From: Phycisphaerales bacterium
GTDB taxonomy: Bacteria; Planctomycetota; Phycisphaerae; Phycisphaerales; SM1A02
Length of the DNA stretch: 19,883 nt
Assembly: GCA_029243925.1 (NCBI GenBank)
Contig: JAQWRC010000114.1
Coordinates: 1-19,883 of the forward strand
Direction of reading: 5' to 3'
Shown in pieces: positions 15,183 to 19,883 of this stretch. The notes beneath the pieces were generated by a model. That model ran no database searches, had not been told where the DNA came from, and was given only the letters and a program-made list of their open reading frames with translations. Numbering within the stretch: the first letter of the stretch is position 1; each line of letters begins with the position of its first letter. Both the position numbers and the translations under genes were made by a program.

Positions 15183-15256
15183 GGTATGACTCCTTGGGTC
15201 TGATGCGTGACTGAATCATCGAATTCAAACCCAGACGCTACAAGACAAACCGAGAT

Positions 15257-16888
15257 TTACTCCGACGTGTCGGATGGGTCATGCCGACTGGTGGCATGAA
15301 TCCTTTTGAAGGATTTGAGTCGAACCAAGTGCTGGCGGAGTGCCCAAATTGTATTACGCGCACCAAACTGCATCCAACACGTGACGCCTGCGATCAACAA
15401 GGCCACAAGCCAGAGTGGTGGGGATTCTGTTTCGAACGAACTTCCGGGAATCCTGTCGATGCAGTTAACTGTTGCAATAACAATCCCACATATCCATTCC
15501 AAGAGGTACCGCAGCACATCGTCCAGCGGTGGACATGCCCATCCGACAAGAAGTCGCATATACGAAAGGTACAAAATCAACGCCGTTGGAAAAAGCAGGA
15601 CTACGCTTGCAAGTACGCCATATGGACTGCACATCTCGAAGTGGTACATGACGACCGGGGTTGAAATCAGCCACGCGATAAGCGAAACATTCCACGCACT
15701 CGCAAATGTTCTCATCATCCTGCGACACCACCCCGGGCTGAACTGCTGGTCACCGCCTATCGAACGAAGATTCACGCGGCGTGTACCGAAAATCAGTGCA
15801 CTTACAACAAGAAAGCTCAGTTGAAATCCAGGCATGAACAATTGGCCCGGCTGCACAATAAGCAGCGCGAGAAACGCGGCGGAGATCATGCCCCATGACG
15901 ATACTCGCCGGCGAAATGACAATCCCAACGAGTACATCCCGAGCATGCACCCGGCCCTGAGTATTGGGGGCCTCCACTGGACGACGAGTAGATAGAGCAG
16001 GATTACAAGTAAGACAAATCTGCCCCTCCACGCCGATTCACCCACCCAACATTGAAAAAGCAACACGCAACCGCCCGCCAGCAAGGCCAGGTGCAGACCG
16101 GAAATCGCCAACAGGTGGGCGGCTCCTATGCGTCGAAACGGCTTGGCAACCTGACTCCATGATTCTTGACGAACACCTGTAATCATCAAAGCGATACAGG
16201 CTCTTGCATCTTCACTTCGTATCCCCGAAACCACCCGGTCCGTCACCTGTTTCTGCATGTGACCCCGAAGGGTGTGGAAATGGTCCATCACACATCGCGC
16301 GGGCAACGGCCGTACCAATGACGCGTCGGGAATGAACATCCGACCACAGTGTGATAGTCGTCTGGATATGTCGGTTCGATTTGGAGCATTGGTTGTGTTT
16401 CGTGGTGGATAGACCCATCCTTGGACATCGATGCGTTTCCCTGTTGCAAACGCTTGATCACCCCTGAGGTTGAGTCGCAGTACCCCGGTACATTCGACTG
16501 GGCCTGTATCGGGATCAACAAGCTCATCAACATGAAGTGTGCATGTTTGCATGATCCTGGCAGGCAACGAGGTGGCATCTCCAACTCTTCCGCGGACACG
16601 AACCAAACGTGTGCCCTGATCAGTCTGCCCAATACCAATCGCCTGAAGGAGGTGGTGTGGAGGCACTGATTGCAGATGAAACCCCGTCCACCCCGCCATA
16701 AAGAGGAGGAATGCACATTGGACAACGTGATTTGATCGGACGTACTTCGGAAACAGCAACAGTGGACCCGTTGCGAGGACAAGGAGCATCCAGTATTGCC
16801 ATGGGATACTTCCTTGATCTCCAAGCAGAACACCAAACACCCCGCAGGGTACGAAGAAAATAATCCTGGGTGATTTGACACACACCAA
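15257..16888 (-). CDS. comEC: ComEC/Rec2-related competence membrane protein, no metallo-beta-lactamase domain
   Basis: The 543-residue product is a polytopic membrane protein. An N-terminal region with two or three helices and a soluble beta-rich part (about 85-160, RVRGRVGDAT to IDVQGWVYPP) precedes the competence core, whose hallmark HLLAISGLH is at 258-266, followed by about eight helices. ComEC forms the inner-membrane channel for single-stranded DNA during natural transformation. Full-length ComEC usually ends with a metallo-beta-lactamase-like nuclease domain; here the protein ends soon after the last helix with a basic tail (RLKSFKRIHATSRHDPSDT). No such domain is encoded downstream. 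The frame opens without ATG: the candidates are TTG at 16888 and GTG at 16885, and an in-frame stop lies about 30 bases further upstream. No strong ribosome-binding site was seen. No other competence gene is in the window, so DNA uptake is only a possible role. Confidence 0.85.
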   Translation of the reverse strand: MVCVKSPRIIFFVPCGVFGVLLGDQGSIPWQYWMLLVLATGPLLLFPKYVRSNHVVQCAFLLFMAGWTGFHLQSVPPHHLLQAIGIGQTDQGTRLVRVRGRVGDATSLPARIMQTCTLHVDELVDPDTGPVECTGVLRLNLRGDQAFATGKRIDVQGWVYPPRNTTNAPNRTDISRRLSHCGRMFIPDASLVRPLPARCVMDHFHTLRGHMQKQVTDRVVSGIRSEDARACIALMITGVRQESWSQVAKPFRRIGAAHLLAISGLHLALLAGGCVLLFQCWVGESAWRGRFVLLVILLYLLVVQWRPPILRAGCMLGMYSLGLSFRRRVSSWGMISAAFLALLIVQPGQLFMPGFQLSFLVVSALIFGTRRVNLRSIGGDQQFSPGWCRRMMRTFASAWNVSLIAWLISTPVVMYHFEMCSPYGVLASVVLLFPTALILYLSYMRLLVGWACPPLDDVLRYLLEWICGIVIATVNCIDRIPGSSFETESPPLWLVALLIAGVTCWMQFGARNTIWALRQHLVRLKSFKRIHATSRHDPSDTSE

Positions 16889-17182
16889 CCCATCTTGATG
16901 GCGCTTCTCACGTGTAGGTTAAAATGAAGAACATTTGACCGCCGCTGCTGCATGGCGGGGGTGGTGTTATTTCGCGTGCACTACATCCCATGGAACATCT
17001 GTCATGCCATAGTTTATGCTGCATGACTTTACGTGTTGCTCGTTGGGGTGTGGGGTGGTTGATTCGAGCGGGTGGTATGCAAGCCCCATCGAGCTCACGC
17101 TTGACGCCCACCAGAAAACAAAAATGACTGAACGATGAAATCGGTTAGTGGAAGAGTATGCGGACATTGAAGAACACCTGGT

Positions 17183-17225
17183 GTGGTGGGTGCGAACCAC
17201 CACCAATGCACCCCAACTATGGGGT
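17183..17225 (+). repeat. Two adjacent hairpins in the comEC-holB gap
   Basis: The first is a perfect 7-bp stem, GTGGTGG (17183-17189) with CCACCAC (17197-17203), closing a 7-base loop. Six bases later a perfect 5-bp stem, ACCCC (17210-17214) with GGGGT (17221-17225), closes a 6-base loop. No T-run follows, so a simple intrinsic terminator is unlikely. The stems may belong to a structured RNA or be protein-binding sites. Confidence 0.45.
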
Positions 17226-17374
17226 TCACTCGGATTTGTGTGTCGACTTCAACGATTTCCTGATCCACCGCCTTGTGATGTGTGGAGGAAGATGATCATG
17301 TTGTGCCCTTTCCTGTGTTGAACCTGATCTACATACCAATACCGCATCCCACCCATCAACCATGTTGTTCAGGC

Positions 17375-17419
17375 CTAATCTTCGGGCAGATGCTCAAATG
17401 CCCCTTTGGGGCCAATTAG
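17375..17419 (+). repeat. Possible alternative-stem RNA structure upstream of holB
   Basis: CTAAT (17375-17379) can pair with ATTAG (17415-17419) and enclose two mutually exclusive 5-bp stems: GGGCA (17384-17388) with TGCCC (17399-17403), or GCCCC (17400-17404) with GGGGC (17408-17412). The shared GCCC means only one can form at a time. The arrangement resembles a switch-like leader, but the stems are short and the predicted holB promoter lies downstream of it, so a role in the holB transcript needs an earlier start site. Confidence 0.3.
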
Positions 17420-17430
17420 CACATCTCTGC

Positions 17431-17459
17431 TTGACGGAATCGACCGTTGAGGATGCAAT
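17431..17459 (+). promoter_or_regulatory. Possible sigma-70-type promoter for holB
   Basis: TTGACG (17431-17436) matches five of six bases of the -35 consensus. After a 17-base spacer comes TGCAAT (17454-17459), matching four of six bases of the -10 consensus. Transcription from it would begin about 3 bases before the holB ATG at 17469, giving a nearly leaderless message. That fits the lack of a well-spaced ribosome-binding site but makes the prediction tentative. Confidence 0.3.
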
Positions 17460-17468
17460 AGCGGATTC

Positions 17469-18551
17469 ATGGCTGTAATTCATGGACATGCCAACCCTCA
17501 GCAAGCGCTTCAAAGTGCCATGGGTGGCGATCGCCTTCATCACGCCTGGATTTTCTCCGGACCTGTTGGGGTTGGAAAGCGAACCGTTGCCATGGAACTC
17601 GCCCGTGTGCTGCTTGACCCAGAACGAGCAACCACAGAGTTTGGACAACCTGATTGTGAAGCACCTTCAGAATCAGGGCTCCTGCTCGCCGCCGGCAGCC
17701 ATCCAGATCTCCACCTTCTTCGAAAGGAAGATGCGGCACACTCTGACAACAGAGCGCTACGGGAACGTAAACAACTCAATATCCCGCTTGACCTGCTTCG
17801 GGAACGAATGATCGGTGGACGCACGGGTGATGGGAAGAACCGTGATGCGGTTGTATACCGGACGGCAACACGTGGCAACGGCAAGGTGTTTATTCTCGAT
17901 GAGGCCGAGCTGCTTGATCGCACTGCTCAAAACATCCTCCTGAAAACACTGGAAGAACCCCCGCCGGAAACGTTCATCTTTCTAATCACATCGAGGCCTG
18001 AGAAGCTTCTTTCCACCATCAGAAGTCGATGCCAGCGTGTTCAGTTCGGCACCCTTGATGAGGAATCAATGCGAATGTGGTTGGCTGAACAGGATTTCAA
18101 GCTCAATGAGCAGGAAATCCAGTGGATGCTGCAGTGGTCGGAAGGATCTCCGGGAAGATTGCAGATGGCCGTCAAACACGAGTTGGCGATCTGGGCAAAT
18201 ACACTGGAACCAATGCTTCAAGAAGCCGATCGTGGTCGGTGGCAAGCAGAACTCGGACCAACAATGGTGGACCTCGTCGAACAGTTTGCAGAACTTGTCT
18301 TGGCTGAGAACAAGAATGCAAGCAAGGAAGCTGCCAACAGAGAGGGCTTTCGACAACTTCTTCGGATGTTGGGGCAACACCTTCGTGCACGTCTTGCCAA
18401 TGGTGATGAAACATGCGGCACACAATGTTGCATGACCATCGACATGCTCTCTGAAATCGAGCAACAGAGTGAAAGCCACCTGAATCTGAAGCAATTGCTT
18501 GAATCACTCTCGGCTGGATGGGCCTCTCCAGAACACGTGCCCACGCTCTAG
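17469..18551 (+). CDS. holB: DNA polymerase III delta-prime subunit (clamp loader)
   Basis: This 360-residue protein resembles the delta-prime subunit of the clamp loader, which with delta and DnaX opens and loads the sliding clamp at the replication fork. The N-terminus DRLHHAWIFSGPVGVGKRT includes the Walker A-like GPVGVGKRT at 31-39. KVFILDEAELLDRTAQNILL carries the Walker B region, KTLEEPPPETFIFLITSRPE follows, and the SRC motif lies in TIRSRCQRV. The C-terminal half (about 200-350) fits the helical collar domain. Most bacterial DnaX and delta-prime proteins have a four-cysteine zinc module after Walker A; here only one cysteine remains in that stretch (QPDCEAP), so zinc binding is probably lost. 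A basic, charged insert (RALRERKQLNIPLDLLRERM) is present. A DnaX identity is less likely given the length and the SRC region. It stands alone, convergent with lgt after 11 bases. Confidence 0.88.
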   Translation: MAVIHGHANPQQALQSAMGGDRLHHAWIFSGPVGVGKRTVAMELARVLLDPERATTEFGQPDCEAPSESGLLLAAGSHPDLHLLRKEDAAHSDNRALRERKQLNIPLDLLRERMIGGRTGDGKNRDAVVYRTATRGNGKVFILDEAELLDRTAQNILLKTLEEPPPETFIFLITSRPEKLLSTIRSRCQRVQFGTLDEESMRMWLAEQDFKLNEQEIQWMLQWSEGSPGRLQMAVKHELAIWANTLEPMLQEADRGRWQAELGPTMVDLVEQFAELVLAENKNASKEAANREGFRQLLRMLGQHLRARLANGDETCGTQCCMTIDMLSEIEQQSESHLNLKQLLESLSAGWASPEHVPTL

Positions 18552-18562
18552 AAGTCGAGGAT

Positions 18563-19552
18563 TCAGTTGGTGTGCGGTCGCAACAAACCGCCAATCGGCG
18601 TGGTGTTCCTGGAAACACTCCACAGCAACAGGGCCAACCCCAGCGCGATCTGAATCAAACTAAGTTGTTGTCCACGTGACAGACCAGCCAAGAGAGCGAC
18701 ACCCGCGTCAGGCTGCCTGTAGAACTCCGTGATCATCCGAAGCGCTCCGTAGAACATCAAGAAGCTTCCCCCGATGACACCCGGCTTTCTGGGGCGGAGC
18801 CAAACAAGTGCAACCGCGGCCAACAACAGTGGGCCATCTGTGATCGCCTGAATCAATTGGGAGGGATAAAATGCTGTTAGTTGTGGCTGCAGCACGGCAA
18901 TCACCGACTCGTTGCCATTTTGTGCTTCTACGACAACCCGTTGATGAAATGAAGTGTCGCCACCAATCTGCGAACGCAGTGGTTCAAGATTGAAACCGCC
19001 CGGATTGACCAGCACCTCTTCTGGATACTTCACGGTCCAAGCTGGCGCCTCTCCCTCACCATCCCAAGCCTCACCCCAGAGTTCACCATTGATGAAATTC
19101 GCAAGACGACCGAGAAAGAGGCCGGGGGTGCAGATGAATGAGGCGACATCAAGTGGGTGGAGCAGTGGGATGTTGTTTCGCTTGGCAAACCACAAGAGAC
19201 CAAGAATGACCCCAATCATGCCTCCGTGGCTCGCCATGCCACCACGATGGATCGCCAGCACCTGCCACCATGGGAATGAACCATCAAACTCAATCAGGAG
19301 CTGTGGGTCATAGAACAAGACGTACCCAAGCCGACCGCCGACAAGCACGCCACCAATGATCCACATCATCATGTCGCCCACTTTGGCTACAGGGATCGGG
19401 CTGCGGGCTGTGCGAGATAGCCAAAGCGCCATCCACCACGCCAGAAGGAATCCGGCCACATAAGCCAATCCATACCAGCGAATGCCAAAATCCCCGCCCA
19501 GGTAGATGGCGTACGGATCCAGAGAATGGAGGTAGGATTCAGCCAGAAACAT
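18563..19552 (-). CDS. lgt: Prolipoprotein diacylglyceryl transferase
   Basis: Lgt transfers diacylglycerol from phosphatidylglycerol to the lipobox cysteine of prolipoproteins in the inner membrane, the first step of lipoprotein maturation. The 329-residue protein has about seven helices and the expected motifs: GIRWYGLAYVAGF near the start, GGRLGYVLFY (72-81), HRGGMASHGG (102-111) and the signature GRLANFINGELWG (148-160) with essential Arg149, Asn152 and Glu157 equivalents. YPSQLIQ (229-235) and RMITEFYRQPD follow. Between the signature and YPSQL there is an insertion of about 45 residues (176-222, GGFNLEPLRSQIGGDTSF and on) longer than in E. coli Lgt, probably a periplasmic loop. The start at 19552 fits the family N-terminus. 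It is divergent from trpD, with 75 bases between, and convergent with holB. Confidence 0.95.
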   Translation of the reverse strand: MFLAESYLHSLDPYAIYLGGDFGIRWYGLAYVAGFLLAWWMALWLSRTARSPIPVAKVGDMMMWIIGGVLVGGRLGYVLFYDPQLLIEFDGSFPWWQVLAIHRGGMASHGGMIGVILGLLWFAKRNNIPLLHPLDVASFICTPGLFLGRLANFINGELWGEAWDGEGEAPAWTVKYPEEVLVNPGGFNLEPLRSQIGGDTSFHQRVVVEAQNGNESVIAVLQPQLTAFYPSQLIQAITDGPLLLAAVALVWLRPRKPGVIGGSFLMFYGALRMITEFYRQPDAGVALLAGLSRGQQLSLIQIALGLALLLWSVSRNTTPIGGLLRPHTN

Positions 19553-19564
19553 CTCTTCATCCTA

Positions 19565-19583
19565 TGAGCCCGGCATGGGCTCA
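19565..19583. repeat. Perfect 7-bp inverted repeat between lgt and trpD
   Basis: TGAGCCC (19565-19571) and GGGCTCA (19577-19583) are perfect inverted copies with a 5-base spacer, in the 75-base gap between the divergent lgt and trpD starts. The site begins 13 bases from the lgt ATG and ends 45 bases before the trpD ATG. It may be an operator or a hairpin in the lgt leader. No clear promoter boxes were identified around it. Confidence 0.4.
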
Positions 19584-19627
19584 GGTACATGCATGATACG
19601 ACAGTCAACGATGAGGAACCCTGTGTG

Positions 19628-19883
19628 ATGCCACAGAGCCACGATCGACAACAAATGGCCCCGCCCGAATTCCAGCCCGGTGCCGAATCAACTGATCTCA
19701 CAGCCCAACTACGCTCTCTGGTCGCAGGTGAAACCCTGACCGAGCAGGCGGCCTCCGAGGCCTTTGGAGCAATGATGAGCGGATCGGTCCACCATGGTGA
19801 GATGGGCGCGCTGCTTGCACTGCTTGCACGAAGAAAACCAACCTGCGCTGAATTGGTTGGTGCCGCTCGGGTCATGCGCAGTC
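19628..19883 (+). CDS. trpD: Anthranilate phosphoribosyltransferase, 5' part only
   Basis: The frame stays open from the ATG at 19628 to the window end, giving 85 residues. After a variable 25-residue lead the sequence reads LVAGETLTEQAASEAFGAMM, then SGSVHHGEMGALLALLARR, and ends ELVGAARVMRS. This is the N-terminal helical domain of TrpD, which joins anthranilate and phosphoribosyl pyrophosphate in tryptophan synthesis. The active-site glycine loop (GTGGD) lies beyond the window. GAGGA at 19613-19617 is 10 bases before the ATG; an in-frame GTG at 19625 is an alternative start. The related thymidine/pyrimidine nucleoside phosphorylases share this fold, but the motifs fit TrpD better. No tryptophan-rich leader peptide is visible in the 75-base gap upstream. 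Confidence 0.85.
   Translation, partial: MPQSHDRQQMAPPEFQPGAESTDLTAQLRSLVAGETLTEQAASEAFGAMMSGSVHHGEMGALLALLARRKPTCAELVGAARVMRS

Larger units (their letters stand above)
16889..17468. other. 580-base non-coding gap between comEC-like gene and holB
   Basis: No credible protein gene is seen on either strand; the short open frames are low in protein character. The sequence is relatively rich in T and in G runs (for example GGGGTGTGGGGTGG near 17045). It contains three sets of short perfect inverted repeats, listed separately, and a possible holB promoter at its right end. I looked for tRNA T-loops, the SRP RNA loop, tmRNA ends and the RNase P core and recognised none. It may hold promoters for the two divergent genes and possibly a small RNA. 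Confidence 0.6.

Noticed and set aside
17040..17080. G-rich run that might form a G-quadruplex, with a tRNA-like TTCGA nearby.
   Set aside because: Only two or three short G runs are suitably spaced, and no acceptor, D or anticodon arm can be built around the TTCGA.
16908..17206. Two short minus-strand open frames (67 and 79 codons) in the comEC-holB gap.
   Set aside because: The translations have no recognisable domain or signal peptide, overlap each other, and have no convincing ribosome-binding site.
19611..19628. A 5-codon frame ending in TGATG overlap with the trpD start, considered as a trp leader peptide.
   Set aside because: It has no Trp codons and no attenuator hairpins follow; its GAGGA is better explained as the trpD ribosome-binding site.

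Overview
The window reads as chromosomal DNA of a Gram-negative-type bacterium with fairly high GC, most likely a marine member of the Planctomycetota (Phycisphaerae-like). That placement is an inference from gene types: an OprB-like outer-membrane porin, a vitamin K epoxide reductase/DsbA fusion, an NRAMP-related transporter with a GAGD motif, and an Lgt with a long insertion. It does not rest on a marker gene. I see no rRNA, tRNA, CRISPR array, insertion sequence or phage gene. Coding density is high, with 14 protein genes on both strands; two of them run off the ends.

Layout. Positions 1-2378 (minus) hold a thiolase followed 4 bases later by a partial NRAMP-family membrane protein. Positions 2484-6512 (plus) hold a tight three-gene run: class I fructose-1,6-bisphosphatase, a MmgE/PrpD-family protein and an OprB-like porin. 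Positions 6513-9259 (minus) hold an amino-acid permease carrying two C-terminal universal-stress domains, with a 91-residue membrane protein overlapping its stop codon (ATGA). Positions 9331-12310 (plus) hold a cobalamin-binding/MeaB-type GTPase fusion, then argS 13 bases later, followed by a VKOR-DsbA-DsbA fusion (12370-14301). Positions 14313-16888 (minus) hold a ComEC-like membrane protein and a secreted protein of unknown function. A 580-base non-coding gap with several hairpins (16889-17468) separates comEC from holB (17469-18551, plus). Last come lgt (18563-19552, minus) and the 5' end of trpD (19628 onward, plus).

How the genes may work together. The thiolase, the PrpD-like protein and the B12/GTPase fusion all belong to families used in short-chain acyl-CoA or propionate-type metabolism, but they lie in three different transcription units, so a shared pathway is only a possibility. 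The VKOR-DsbA fusion is a self-contained disulfide-forming machine. The housekeeping genes (argS, holB, lgt, trpD) suggest a core-genome region rather than an island.

I did not find a convincing new multi-gene system. The most unusual items are single proteins with altered or rearranged domains: an NRAMP relative lacking the metal-ligand motifs, a B12 domain joined to its GTPase without the mutase, and a VKOR protein with a second DsbA domain that has lost CxxC but kept the accessory cysteine pair. The structured gap upstream of holB is also worth a look.
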